DNA from: Streptomyces profundus
GTDB lineage: Bacteria; Actinomycetota; Actinomycetes; Streptomycetales; Streptomycetaceae
Assembly (NCBI RefSeq): GCF_020740535.1
Contig: NZ_CP082362.1
Span: forward strand, 3,036,501 to 3,100,500
Direction of reading: 5' to 3'
Length of the DNA: 64,000 bases
Position 1 is the first letter of the stretch. Each line of letters starts with the position of its first letter. Shown here piece by piece: positions 1 to 7,832 of this stretch. A program made the translations under genes and the position numbers. The notes under the pieces are model-generated. The model did not search any database. It had not been told where the DNA came from and saw only the letters and a program-made list of their open reading frames with translations.

Positions 1-405
1 CTCCGCCTCGACGACACCACCGTCGCCATCCTCTCCGCCATCGCGCCCCTCGCCCTCGCCGGCGCGACCCACCTTCACATCCTCATCAACCGCCACAGCC
101 ACCCACCCGCCGCATCACCCTCCATTCCGGCCGAACCGGCCGGCCCATCCCCAACCGGCCAACCGACACCCCCCACTCGGCCGGCCCCGGCCGAAACGAA
201 CCGGCCCCGCCGCCCAGGCCGCCGCGCCGACGCCTCCATCCCCCACCTCGCCACCACCATCGCCGCCGCCCACCCCCACACCGACCACATCACCCGCGCC
301 ATGGCCCGCACCGCCATCGAGGCCGCCGGCCTTTCTGCCGGCAACCAACGCATCAAGGAAGCCCTCCACCACCTCCACACCACCCGCCCCACCTCAGGAA
401 ACTGA
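1..405 (+). CDS. DUF2637-type membrane protein, C-terminal part
   Basis: The frame is open from the first base and stops with TGA at 403-405, so only the last 134 residues are seen. The visible start is hydrophobic (VAILSAIAPLALAGATHLHI). A Pro/Arg-rich linker and a basic C-terminal region with an HTH-like feel (LSAGNQRIKEALHHL) follow. This layout, last membrane helix plus linker plus C-terminal domain, matches DUF2637 proteins that accompany replication and transfer genes of actinobacterial integrative elements. It ends 2 bases before mobC, so the two are probably cotranscribed. The family call rests on one helix and context. Confidence 0.6.
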   Translation, partial: LRLDDTTVAILSAIAPLALAGATHLHILINRHSHPPAASPSIPAEPAGPSPTGQPTPPTRPAPAETNRPRRPGRRADASIPHLATTIAAAHPHTDHITRAMARTAIEAAGLSAGNQRIKEALHHLHTTRPTSGN

Positions 406-407
406 CC

Positions 408-1019
408 ATGGCCGCACACCACCAACGCCCACCCGCCACCACCGACGGCGGAGCAAGGTATCCCGTTGGACCGTCCAAGGGCCGGTCCAACGGGGAGTCC
501 TCCGCCCCGGGGGTGGCGGAGGAGGGCGGGCGCCGGGGGGCGCCCGAGGGGGAGGGGGCGAGTCTGTCGCGGCGTGCCGCGGAGGAGGCGGCGCTGCGGC
601 GGGTCGCTCGGCGTCGCCGGCGTGAGCCCGTGCGGCGGGCGGAACGGGTGGATGTCCGGTACAGCGTGGCGGAGAAGCAGGCGATCCTGGCGCGGGCCCG
701 GTCGTTGAACATCGCGGGTGCCCATCTGGTGGGCGCGGCGGTGATGGCCTATCTGGACGGCGAGTTGGCGCTGCCGGGGCAGCGCACGGCGGTGGATGAC
801 CTGATCGACGAGTTGGCCGCGTTGCGCGGGCAGGTCGCACGGCTTGGGGGCAATGTCAACCAGATCGCCCGCGCGTTGAACTCCCAGGCCGATCCCCAGC
901 CTGTGGACGCGGTCGTCCTCTCCCGCGCCCAGCGTCTCCTGGAGACCGTCCACTCCACGATCGCGGCGCTCGATTCGGCCGCGCACCGCACCGCGACCGG
1001 AAGGCCGACGGCCTCGTGA
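408..1019 (+). CDS. mobC: MobC-like relaxosome accessory protein
   Basis: 203 residues from ATG at 408, directly after the upstream stop. The first ~85 residues are low-complexity (Gly/Arg/Ala-rich). Conserved sequence begins near residue 80 (VRYSVAEKQAILARARSL), and the family signature VARLGGNVNQIARALNS lies near residues 144-160. MobC proteins bind oriT and help the relaxase open the DNA strand. The stop overlaps the relaxase start (GTGA). A 12-bp inverted repeat lies inside the low-complexity 5' part, so the true start may be downstream and the hairpin could be oriT rather than coding. The family is secure; the exact start is not. Confidence 0.85.
   Translation: MAAHHQRPPATTDGGARYPVGPSKGRSNGESSAPGVAEEGGRRGAPEGEGASLSRRAAEEAALRRVARRRRREPVRRAERVDVRYSVAEKQAILARARSLNIAGAHLVGAAVMAYLDGELALPGQRTAVDDLIDELAALRGQVARLGGNVNQIARALNSQADPQPVDAVVLSRAQRLLETVHSTIAALDSAAHRTATGRPTAS
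462..494. repeat. Perfect 12-bp inverted repeat, candidate oriT hairpin
   Basis: The left arm CCCGTTGGACCG (462-473) and right arm CGGTCCAACGGG (483-494) are perfect complements around a 9-nt loop. The repeat sits in the dubious 5' part of mobC and just ahead of the relaxase gene. This is where oriT sits in many MobC/relaxase modules: a hairpin with the nick site to one side. The hairpin is seen; its role as oriT is inferred from position. Confidence 0.5.
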
Positions 1020-2635
1020 TCGCGAAGATCACCCGTGGCGGCAACACGGGGAAGCTGATCGCCTACCTGTACGGCCCTGGGCGGGCCAACGAACACACCG
1101 ACCCGCACCTGGTCGCCTCCTGGGAGGGCTTCGCCCCCGATCCGGGCCGCACCAACAGCGCCACTGCCACCGCCGTAAGGAAGCAGCTGGTCAACGCCCT
1201 CGACCTGCGCGTTCACCAGGCCGGACAGCGGGCTCCGAGCCGCCACGTGTGGCACTGCTCGATCCGTGCCGCGCCACAGGACCACCACCTCACCGACGCC
1301 GAGTGGGCTGACATCGCACGCCGCGTCGTGGCCGTCACCGGCATCGCTCCCGAAGGTGATCCGGACGGCTGCCGCTGGGTTGCCGTCCGCCACGCCGACG
1401 ACCACATCCACATCGCGGCCACGACCGTGCGCGGCGACCTGCGGCCGGCCCGGCACTGGAACGACTACCTCACCGCCGACCGTGAACTCGCCCGGATCGA
1501 GATCGACTACGCGCTGCGGCGCGTCCCACGTGGCGACCGCACCGCCGCCTCGCGTCCCACTCGTGCCGAACGCGAGAAGGCCCACCGCGCGGGCCACACG
1601 GGCACCGCCCGCGAGTGCCTCCGCACCCTCATTCGCACGGCCGTCGCCGCGGCCAGCAGCCCCGAGGAGTTCCTCGCGCTGCTGGCCCACACCCCCGATG
1701 TCCTCGTCGAACTCCATCGCCTGCCCTCGGGCGACATTCGTGGCTACAAGGCCGCGCTGCGAGGCGACACCAATGCTGCCGGCGAACCCGTCTGGTACGC
1801 CGGTTCCACCCTCGCCGAGGACCTCTCCTGGCCCCGCATCCGCCAACGCCTCCCCGCAGCGTCATTCCACGCCCCGGCCTCCTGGCACCGCACAGCCGAC
1901 GCCATCGAAGGCATCCCGCACCATCTCCACCACGCCCCCGATCCGGCAGCCCAAGCCCACATCAACGCCCTCGGCGAGACCCTCGACCTGCTGCCCCTCC
2001 TGGCTCCGCCCATCCTTCGGGCCCAACTCCAGTCCGCCGCAGCGGCCTTCGAACGCGCCACGCGCTCCCGCATCAGGGCCCAGCACGACCAGGCTCGCGC
2101 CCTGCGCACAACCATCCGCGCCTTGCTGCGCCAACCGCCCCCGCCTCGGGGCGACGCAACCTTCGCCATGCTCGTCGACGCACTCATCATCGCCGTCATC
2201 GCGGCCCACCACTGGCACCGGTCACGCCGGCACGACCAGCAGGCCGCCGCCGCGCACCAGACCCTCGTTCATCTCCACGCCGCCTACCGCCAGGCCACCG
2301 AAGCGCCTCCCCTGGGCGTCGCGCACCACCCGTGGCCCCAAGCCGACACGCACGCCCGGCACCTCCACTACCTCCGCCGCACCCTCCCGGCTCACGCCCA
2401 GCAGATCATCGACGATCCCGCGTTCCCGCACCTCAGCGCCGCGCTTTCCACCGCCGAAGCCGCCGGCCACGAACTTGACCGTCTCCTGCGGCAGGCCACC
2501 CACCAGCGCCCCCTAGACAACGCGCACGCCCCCGCACGCCTTCTGATCTGGCGCATCCAACGCCTGACCGCCTCCGCAACGTCCACCCGCCCGCATCCCA
2601 CCGCCGCGCCTCGACAGGCACGACGCCACCGCTAA
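1016..2635 (+). CDS. Relaxase / mobilization nuclease
   Basis: 539 residues from GTG at 1016, overlapping the mobC stop. The N-terminus has the actinobacterial relaxase pattern (LIAYLYGPGRANEHTDPHL). The metal-binding three-histidine motif is HADDHIHIAATT near residues 126-137. The C-terminal ~300 residues are helical and Arg/Ala/His-rich. The family nicks oriT and stays covalently bound to the transferred strand. With MobC upstream it marks a mobilizable or conjugative integrated element. It converges with the DUF397 gene 13 bases downstream. Confidence 0.9.
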   Translation: MIAKITRGGNTGKLIAYLYGPGRANEHTDPHLVASWEGFAPDPGRTNSATATAVRKQLVNALDLRVHQAGQRAPSRHVWHCSIRAAPQDHHLTDAEWADIARRVVAVTGIAPEGDPDGCRWVAVRHADDHIHIAATTVRGDLRPARHWNDYLTADRELARIEIDYALRRVPRGDRTAASRPTRAEREKAHRAGHTGTARECLRTLIRTAVAAASSPEEFLALLAHTPDVLVELHRLPSGDIRGYKAALRGDTNAAGEPVWYAGSTLAEDLSWPRIRQRLPAASFHAPASWHRTADAIEGIPHHLHHAPDPAAQAHINALGETLDLLPLLAPPILRAQLQSAAAAFERATRSRIRAQHDQARALRTTIRALLRQPPPPRGDATFAMLVDALIIAVIAAHHWHRSRRHDQQAAAAHQTLVHLHAAYRQATEAPPLGVAHHPWPQADTHARHLHYLRRTLPAHAQQIIDDPAFPHLSAALSTAEAAGHELDRLLRQATHQRPLDNAHAPARLLIWRIQRLTASATSTRPHPTAAPRQARRHR

Positions 2636-2648
2636 GCCCGTCCGAGCC

Positions 2649-2861
2649 TCAACTCCCCGCGCCCGGAGTCCGCTTCGCGTACTCGACGAACACGCCCCAG
2701 GCGTCCCGCCGAGCGGTCACCGTTCCCTTCCCGCGCGCCTTGGTGTCTCGCACCCTCACCCGCTCGGGGTCGTTGTCGGCCACCTCGACGCAGCTGTCGG
2801 ACTTCGTGTAGGTGCTGGTGCGCCAAATCAGTGGCTGTGTTGCGGAGTTCACGGACTTCAC
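2649..2861 (-). CDS. DUF397 domain protein
   Basis: 70 residues from GTG at 2861, with AAGGA a short distance upstream and 9 bases after the HTH gene's stop. The DUF397 features are visible: W-R-T-S-T-Y-T-K near the start, the CVEVA core, VRDTKARG, and a Phe/Val end (WGVFVEYAKRT). DUF397 proteins are small partners encoded next to Scr1/WhiJ-type HTH regulators (DUF5753) in Streptomyces and modulate them. This one is last in a four-gene leftward operon. Confidence 0.88.
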   Translation of the reverse strand: MKSVNSATQPLIWRTSTYTKSDSCVEVADNDPERVRVRDTKARGKGTVTARRDAWGVFVEYAKRTPGAGS

Positions 2862-2870
2862 GGGGTCCTT

Positions 2871-3725
2871 CTAGTCGGTCGGCAGTTGGTCGTAGTGGTG
2901 GCTCGCCCGAAGGACGAGTTCGCGGACGGCGGTGCCGTAGACGGCCGACTGCTGGAGCAGGGCGAACGCCTTGGTGTACATCTCGATCTCGCGGGGCTGG
3001 GTGACGGACAGCTCGGCCGAGTAGGTCTCGACGAGGACCAGTCGGTCGTCGAACATCGAGAAGGAGTTGCCCGGCCAGATGGCGACCGGTGCCGACCTGG
3101 GGATGATGCCGAGGCTGAGGCGGGGCAGTCGCATCACGGCCAGGAGCCGGTCGAGTTGGCCCTTCATCGTGTCGGGGCCGCCGAAGTTGGTGTAGAGGGC
3201 CTGTTCGCCGAGGAGGACGTTGAAGATCTTCTCGCCCCGGTACAGGTAGCGCTGGCGTTCCAGCCGTTTGGCGACGGCTGCCTCGGCGTCGTCCGGTACC
3301 TCGTAGAAGCCGACGACCTGGTCGAAGACCGCCGCAGCGTACTCGGAGGTCTGGATCGTTCCCCAGATGACCGTGGGGTGCCAGATGCGGAACACCCTGG
3401 TCTTGCCATAGACGGGAATCGCTTGTTGCTGTCGCTGTTCGGCGCCGGTGCGCAGCAACCTGCGCAGGTCGAGCCAGAGTTCGTCCACGTGGCGAACGAT
3501 CGCGATCAGGTCGCCGAGTTGGTCGTTCTGTCCGGTGGCCTGGCACCAGATCCGGATGTCGTCCTCGCTGGGCCGCTGCCTGCCGTTCTCGATCCGCGAG
3601 ACCTTCGACTCCTGCCAGGAGGTGGCGCGCGCGAACGCCCGGCCGCTGGTGAATCCGGCGTCCTTGCGGAAGCCGCGCAGCCGGGCGCCGAGCGCCTGAA
3701 GTGCCTCTTCTACCTGGGTGGTCAC
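2871..3725 (-). CDS. Scr1/WhiJ-type HTH regulator (HTH + DUF5753)
   Basis: 284 residues from GTG at 3725 (MTTQVEEALQALGARLRG); upstream in-frame codons lie in the DUF6879 gene, so this start was chosen. Residues ~8-65 form an XRE-type HTH (GRAFARATSWQESKVSRIENG). The rest is the DUF5753 effector region (YRGEKIFNVLLGEQAL, SFSMFDDRLVLVETYSAELSV). Such regulators act on their own locus or on development together with a DUF397 partner, here the next gene. The tight spacing to both neighbours indicates one operon. Confidence 0.9.
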   Translation of the reverse strand: MTTQVEEALQALGARLRGFRKDAGFTSGRAFARATSWQESKVSRIENGRQRPSEDDIRIWCQATGQNDQLGDLIAIVRHVDELWLDLRRLLRTGAEQRQQQAIPVYGKTRVFRIWHPTVIWGTIQTSEYAAAVFDQVVGFYEVPDDAEAAVAKRLERQRYLYRGEKIFNVLLGEQALYTNFGGPDTMKGQLDRLLAVMRLPRLSLGIIPRSAPVAIWPGNSFSMFDDRLVLVETYSAELSVTQPREIEMYTKAFALLQQSAVYGTAVRELVLRASHHYDQLPTD

Positions 3726-3732
3726 GGGCGGT

Positions 3733-4260
3733 TCAGGACAGGTGGTAGTCGCGGTGCGGAACGGCTGCGGCCCAGAGCCGGTCCCGCAGGCGGACGCAGG
3801 CGGCCACGGTCTCCGGGGCATCCACCAACTCCGAGCCGAGGACCCGGCCGTCGTTATCGAAGTGACCGACGGCGAGGAGACGGTCGTCGAACAGCCACCA
3901 GTCGTTGCCTCCCACGGGGAGGGCGGCATCGGCGGGCAGGAGGTGCCGGGGCAGCCAGCGAATGTCCTCGCCTGCCTCCTCGTTGAGGTGGGTGGTGGCG
4001 TGTTCCCAGCGGATGTAGGGGCTGGGCGGCTCGGTGACCACGCGCACTCGCCGAACCGTGCGCCCCTCGCTCGTGACGCGTCGTATCAGCCGCGTCCAGG
4101 GCGCCATGTAGGAGTAGTCGACGTTCTCGCCGCGCAGCCAGCTGGTGAACGGGCTGTCCTCGTCGGGAACGGAGTAGTCGTCCCGCAGCTCCAGGTGGAA
4201 CGCGTCCCGCTCGAAGCTCTCAAAGAGCTGGTTGCGCTCGGCGCTGGAGATCAGCTCCAC
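3733..4260 (-). CDS. DUF6879 family protein
   Basis: 175 residues from GTG at 4260, with GGAGGAGCCAC just upstream giving good spacing. The start lies inside the 3' end of the preceding gene (41-base overlap), suggesting translational coupling. Family-like blocks are an N-terminal helix region with FERDAFHLELRDDY, the central RRVRVVTEPPSPYIRWE, and the C-terminal DDRLLAVGHFDNDGRVLGSEL. The biochemical role of DUF6879 is unknown. It commonly occurs upstream of Scr1-type regulator genes, as here. Confidence 0.8.
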   Translation of the reverse strand: MELISSAERNQLFESFERDAFHLELRDDYSVPDEDSPFTSWLRGENVDYSYMAPWTRLIRRVTSEGRTVRRVRVVTEPPSPYIRWEHATTHLNEEAGEDIRWLPRHLLPADAALPVGGNDWWLFDDRLLAVGHFDNDGRVLGSELVDAPETVAACVRLRDRLWAAAVPHRDYHLS

Positions 4261-4639
4261 GTGGCTCCTCCAGTAGGGCGGTGATCGCGGTCCTGGGGAC
4301 CTCGACCACGGTCTCGTAGTCCGGGATGTCCATCTGGGCCAGGGCGTGGGGGTCGGTCACCTCACGCCCCTGGACGACGAAGGTACCGCCCGGCGTCAGG
4401 ATCATGATCGGGTCCGCCACCCGCTTGATCTCCCCGGCTGGCAGGCCGTCCTCGGTGAGGTGCTCGAACAACTCGGTGGGCACCTCCACAGCGGTCTCTC
4501 CCTCCTGGAGATCGAGCCGCATCAGCAGGTCGTTCGCGAAGATCCTCCAGCCCTGGACGAGGTAGGTGTCACGGTCGGTGGCGTACAGGGTCGGGCAGTC
4601 CCCGATCGTGGAGTTCTTACCAAGGAACCGTAGCTTCAT
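4220..4639 (-). CDS. Conserved hypothetical protein, first gene of regulatory operon
   Basis: 139 residues from ATG at 4639, with GGGGAACGACC upstream as ribosome site. I see no catalytic motif. The sequence is mixed alpha/beta and acidic (DLQEGETAVEVPTELFEHL) and contains two similar ...E-V-P-T/R... segments near residues 50 and 115, which hints at an internal duplication. It opens the leftward operon with DUF6879, the HTH protein and DUF397. The promoter probably lies between 4640 and 4865. Function unknown. Confidence 0.7.
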   Translation of the reverse strand: MKLRFLGKNSTIGDCPTLYATDRDTYLVQGWRIFANDLLMRLDLQEGETAVEVPTELFEHLTEDGLPAGEIKRVADPIMILTPGGTFVVQGREVTDPHALAQMDIPDYETVVEVPRTAITALLEEPRGADLQRRAQPAL

Positions 4640-4671
4640 GGTCGTTCCCCTGTCTGCTGCCTTGCAGAGTT

Positions 4672-4739
4672 TTGCGCGACACGACGATGGTCGGCTCGGT
4701 GTTCGAGACCGTCAATCAGCTTGCCGCAAACTCGCGCAA
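4672..4739. promoter_or_regulatory. Divergent promoter region with inverted 8-bp repeats
   Basis: TTGCGCGA (4672-4679) and its exact complement TCGCGCAA (4732-4739) flank 52 bases between the leftward HTH operon and the rightward cassette. The right copy sits in CGCAAACTCGCGCAATC, similar to GCAA-rich motifs seen before Scr1/DUF397 loci. It may be an operator pair for the HTH protein encoded at 2871-3725. The repeat is seen; the binding is inferred. Confidence 0.45.
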
Positions 4740-4865
4740 TCTCCTTGGGGCCTGAGCGACGGCCGCTCTACCTTCGAACCCGAACCCGAGCAGCCGAGGC
4801 GGACGACCCGCCCCACGGCGCCGCCCGAACGAAGGAACCCGCCCACGCAGCAACGGAGTCGACCC

Positions 4866-5039
4866 ATGCCCCCATCCCCACAACACGCACCCGACCCGAA
4901 CCCCGAAGGCCGCCAGCCCTCGATCTCCCCAGCCGAGGAAGCGACGAGCGATCAGGCCCTGACCACCGAGAAACTGCTCGCCAGGGCCAACGACTTGCGC
5001 AGCCGCGTCCACAGTCACCTCGCGGGGATGGCCCGGTGA
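4866..5039 (+). CDS. Small hydrophilic protein
   Basis: 57 residues from ATG at 4866 with GGAG about 8 bases upstream. The first half is Pro/Ser-rich and disordered-looking. The second half (TTEKLLARANDLRSRVHSHLAGMAR) should form an amphipathic helix. Its stop overlaps the GTG of the next small gene (GTGA), which supports both being real. First gene of the rightward cassette; function unknown. Confidence 0.55.
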   Translation: MPPSPQHAPDPNPEGRQPSISPAEEATSDQALTTEKLLARANDLRSRVHSHLAGMAR

Positions 5040-5197
5040 ACGGCCGCCATCGCCGCCAGCGCGTTCCCACGATCGACGGCCACTTCGCTGGCCTTGCGCT
5101 GATCTTCCTGAACGTCTTCGGCCTGGCCTTCATCGGCTACGCCGCCGAGACCACCACGGCCGTCCCCGACCAGGCGACGGCGGCCCCGGACGCCTGA
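5036..5197 (+). CDS. Small single-pass membrane protein
   Basis: 53 residues from GTG at 5036, overlapping the previous stop. A basic N-terminus (NGRHRRQR) is followed by one hydrophobic helix (GLALIFLNVFGLAFIGYAA) and a short polar, Ala/Thr-rich tail. This predicts an N-in membrane protein. No family recognised. Coupling to its neighbour and position in the cassette are the main support. Confidence 0.55.
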   Translation: MNGRHRRQRVPTIDGHFAGLALIFLNVFGLAFIGYAAETTTAVPDQATAAPDA

Positions 5198-5235
5198 CGG
5201 CGCTCCCCCACAGACTCCGCCCGACGGCCTGGCGT

Positions 5236-5262
5236 GTTCTCCGGCTCCCAGTCCCGGAGAAC
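5236..5262 (+). terminator. Hairpin after the two small genes
   Basis: Arms GTTCTCCGG (5236-5244) and CCGGAGAAC (5254-5262) are perfect complements with a 9-nt loop, 38 bases after the upstream stop. There is no T-tract, as is usual for Streptomyces terminators. It may partly separate the small genes from the Nudix-like gene. Confidence 0.45.
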
Positions 5263-5427
5263 TGCCCACGTCGGGCGGACCGTCGCCCGCCCCGGGCGTC
5301 CCGCCTCTCGCGGTGGGTGCGGGCGACACCCCGCCGTTCCCCCGGGCCGGTCCGAGATCTCTCCCGCTCGGGGGAACGGCCCCAGCCCACCCCCGAACCC
5401 CTCCCGTTGCGAACCCGGAGTGTCCCC

Positions 5428-5946
5428 ATGCCGCAGACCGCCACCGACAGCCCGTCGGCCCCGTCCCCCGAACTCCCGCGCATCACCCGTCCGTTGACCG
5501 TCCGGGTGACCCTGCTCGCCACCACGCGCGACAACCACGTGCTGATGGTCCGAGACCCGCACATCGAGGGCGGCTGGCAATTGCCGAGTGGCACGGTGCC
5601 GCCGGGCGACTGCCCGGTACGGACCGCGCGGCATCTGAGCGTCTCGCAGACCGGCTACTACCAGGAGGCCACGCACGCGTTAGCCATCACCCTGGAGCAC
5701 GGCCCGTCCGGGCTCCCGATCGCGCTGGACTACGTCCTTGACGGCGGTCAGGCGGACACCCCGCCCTGCGACGCGGGCACCCTCGCGGACGGTGCTGGCT
5801 GGCGCCCCATGCGGGAGTTGCTGGAGTCCCCGCCCGTGGTGCAGAACGCCCTGCTCGCCCTGGCGCGCGGTGAGCGCGTCCCTGTCCTGGTCAACGGCGA
5901 CCGACCGGCGTGGCCGGAGCCGGACACCACGGACCAGCCCGCCTGA
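5428..5946 (+). CDS. Nudix-fold protein with degenerate Nudix box
   Basis: 172 residues from ATG at 5428 (GGAG at 5418-5421; upstream in-frame codons are poor). The core VRVTLLATTRDNHVLMVRD...GGWQLPSG is the Nudix beta-sheet entry. The expected box G-x5-E-x7-R-E-x2-E-E-x-G reads GTVPPGDCPVRTARHLSVSQTG here. The REUXEE glutamates are replaced, so metal-dependent hydrolysis is unlikely. It may be a nucleotide-sensing or regulatory Nudix fold. Its stop overlaps the next start (ATGA). An intact Nudix protein closes the same cassette at 10146. Confidence 0.75.
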   Translation: MPQTATDSPSAPSPELPRITRPLTVRVTLLATTRDNHVLMVRDPHIEGGWQLPSGTVPPGDCPVRTARHLSVSQTGYYQEATHALAITLEHGPSGLPIALDYVLDGGQADTPPCDAGTLADGAGWRPMRELLESPPVVQNALLALARGERVPVLVNGDRPAWPEPDTTDQPA

Positions 5947-6095
5947 TGACGCTTGCGCTGTGCGCCGCCCTGCTCGCGCTGCTGGCACCCCTCCTTCCGG
6001 GGTGTGCCTTCACCGTCGCGCTGGTGCGGCGCATCGGCCAGGCCGACCGCGACACACCGCAACCCCACCCACTCGACCGCCGTCCGGAAAGTTGA
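5946..6095 (+). CDS. Very small membrane or lipoprotein-like protein
   Basis: 49 residues from ATG at 5946, overlapping the Nudix-like stop by one base. A hydrophobic stretch (LALCAALLALLAPLLPGCAF) contains LPGC, which resembles a lipobox, but it has no N-terminal basic residues. A second hydrophobic run then leads to a polar tail. A single-pass membrane segment is the safer reading. Unknown function; support is the overlap and position. Confidence 0.5.
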   Translation: MTLALCAALLALLAPLLPGCAFTVALVRRIGQADRDTPQPHPLDRRPES

Positions 6096-6100
6096 CCGCC

Positions 6101-6751
6101 GTGCCCGATGTTCTCGTTCCCGAAGCCGTGATGACCTGGGGGCCGCGCCGTCTCCCGGTGCCCTACGCCGCGCACTGGAGCGGCGAAGGCCCCTACGGAC
6201 GACGGGTGACGATGCGCCCGGACGTAGCCGGCGTCTGGTACCTCGACGAGACGCCGGCCGACCGTGACGCGTTCGGCGTGCTGTGGGCCCGCGTCCAGGC
6301 AGCGCCCGGCGACGGCCGTCCGGACTTCCCCGCGATGCACCCGGCACGCCAACGCCGCGCCCAGGCCGAACGGTTGTGCCAGGTCTGCGGCGAGAGCGCA
6401 AGCCACACCCAGGACGGCTGGCTCTTCCTGATGAACCACGACGGCTCGGACCTCTACGAGGGGGCGAAGGTCACCAAGCCTCCGGTCTGCGTCCGCTGCG
6501 CCGTCCTGGCCACCCGCTACTGCCCCCACCTCACCCACCCGGTCGGAGTCCGCTCCCGCCGCCCGAAGATCTGGGGCGTCTTCGGCACCCTCTTCACGCC
6601 CACGCCGAATGCCCAGCTCAAGCCGCACGTAGACGAATACCTGCCCTACGGCCACCCGGTCACGGAATGGTTCCTGGCCTCCCAACTGGTCGTGGAACTC
6701 AAGCGTTGCACCGTCGTGGATCTCGACGCGGAACTCGCGGCATTGACCTGA
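6101..6751 (+). CDS. Conserved hypothetical protein with Cys pairs
   Basis: 216 residues from GTG at 6101, preferred over TTG at 6092 because GGAAAG at 6086-6091 fits its spacing. LCQVC near residue 98 and VCVRC near residue 132, with a further Cys-Pro-His (RYCPH), form a plausible zinc or metal site. Flanking regions are Trp- and Pro-rich. No enzyme motif recognised. It lies 89 bases before the radical SAM gene on the same strand, so a partner role is possible but unproven. Confidence 0.65.
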   Translation: MPDVLVPEAVMTWGPRRLPVPYAAHWSGEGPYGRRVTMRPDVAGVWYLDETPADRDAFGVLWARVQAAPGDGRPDFPAMHPARQRRAQAERLCQVCGESASHTQDGWLFLMNHDGSDLYEGAKVTKPPVCVRCAVLATRYCPHLTHPVGVRSRRPKIWGVFGTLFTPTPNAQLKPHVDEYLPYGHPVTEWFLASQLVVELKRCTVVDLDAELAALT

Positions 6752-6840
6752 TTTCCGCACTCAGGCAGTCCCCTCCCCGGCTCACCCTCGTGCCCCCCCG
6801 CATGTTGTGGTCCCAAATCCAACCCATGGGAGAGACGAAC

Positions 6841-7830
6841 ATGACGCACCTTGGTATCCCCGCCGTGCCCAGCCCGGCCTCGCGGCCTGTCGGTGGCGGC
6901 GTGGCGTTCGCCAACGACGGCCACCACTTCGCCGCCGACACCGGCGTGGACACCGCCTCGTTGGCCGCTGCCGCGAGCGCTCCGCTGTCTGTGATCCTCC
7001 AGGTCACCAAGCGGTGCAACTTCGACTGCTCGTTCTGCTCGGAGATCCTCCAGTTGCCCGACCCGACGTTGGAGCAGCTCGACGTGATGCGTCGCAACCT
7101 CACCGGCGTGGCGCGGGTGTTCCTCTCCGGCGGGGAGCCGTTGATGCGGCGGGACTTCGGCGAGATCGTGGACATGTACCACCAGGACCACATCCTGGCG
7201 GTGCCGACGAACGCCACCCACGGGTTGCAGCACGCCCGGCACATCGCGGGGAAGATCGCCTTCGCCAACGTCGGGTTGGAAGGGCCCAGGGCGACCACGA
7301 ACCGCGTGCGGGGCGACTACGACCAGGTGATGCGCGGAGTCCGAGCCCTGATGGACGCCGGCATCCCGCTATCCCTCTCGGCCGTGGTCTACCGATCCAC
7401 GCTCCCCGCTCTGCCGTTCACCTGCCAGATCGCCGACGTGTTGGACGCCGGCAAGGTCAAGCTGATCATGCCGCTACGCAAGGGCAACGCGCTGGACCTG
7501 GACGAGAACGAGTTCATCTCCGACCAGGAGGCCGCAGAGACGTTCTCCCGGTTGTCGGAGTTGCGCACCGTGCACCAGTGGCGTCCGGCGTTACGGATGA
7601 CGACGTGGACGCCGAGCAACGAGGGTCACATGATCGTCATCGAGCCCAACGGCGTGGCGCGGGCCTGGCCGGTCTACGACGCGCCGGACCTGTGGGAGCC
7701 GCTGGGCAACGTGCTCCAGGAGCCGATCAGCGCGATCTGGCAGCGGTACCGGTTCAAGGAGAACCACTTCGCCAAGTACCTCGGCCGCTCCATCCGCACC
7801 GCCGCCCACACCCCGGCCGCGCGAGGCTGA
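6841..7830 (+). CDS. Radical SAM protein
   Basis: 329 residues from ATG at 6841 (GGGAGAGA upstream). The cluster motif CNFDCSFC (CxxxCxxC) lies at residues 58-65. The SAM-binding SGGEP and MoaA/SPASM-like repeats follow (VPTNAT, NVGLEGPRATTNRVRG). The C-terminus keeps the SPASM-like frame (IEPNGVARAWPVYDAP...LGNVLQEPISAIW) but has no cysteines, so there is no auxiliary cluster. The family uses a 4Fe-4S cluster and SAM to make a 5'-deoxyadenosyl radical. The substrate is unknown. Nearby Nudix and nucleotide-kinase-like proteins hint at a nucleotide-related substrate; that is inference. Confidence 0.88.
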   Translation: MTHLGIPAVPSPASRPVGGGVAFANDGHHFAADTGVDTASLAAAASAPLSVILQVTKRCNFDCSFCSEILQLPDPTLEQLDVMRRNLTGVARVFLSGGEPLMRRDFGEIVDMYHQDHILAVPTNATHGLQHARHIAGKIAFANVGLEGPRATTNRVRGDYDQVMRGVRALMDAGIPLSLSAVVYRSTLPALPFTCQIADVLDAGKVKLIMPLRKGNALDLDENEFISDQEAAETFSRLSELRTVHQWRPALRMTTWTPSNEGHMIVIEPNGVARAWPVYDAPDLWEPLGNVLQEPISAIWQRYRFKENHFAKYLGRSIRTAAHTPAARG

Positions 7831-7832
7831 CG

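Noticed and set aside
6841..7830. Viperin-type antiviral radical SAM enzyme
   Set aside because: A nucleotide kinase is nearby, as for viperins, but the cluster motif CNFDCSFC and the SPASM-like C-terminus do not follow viperin sequence, so I left it as a generic radical SAM protein.
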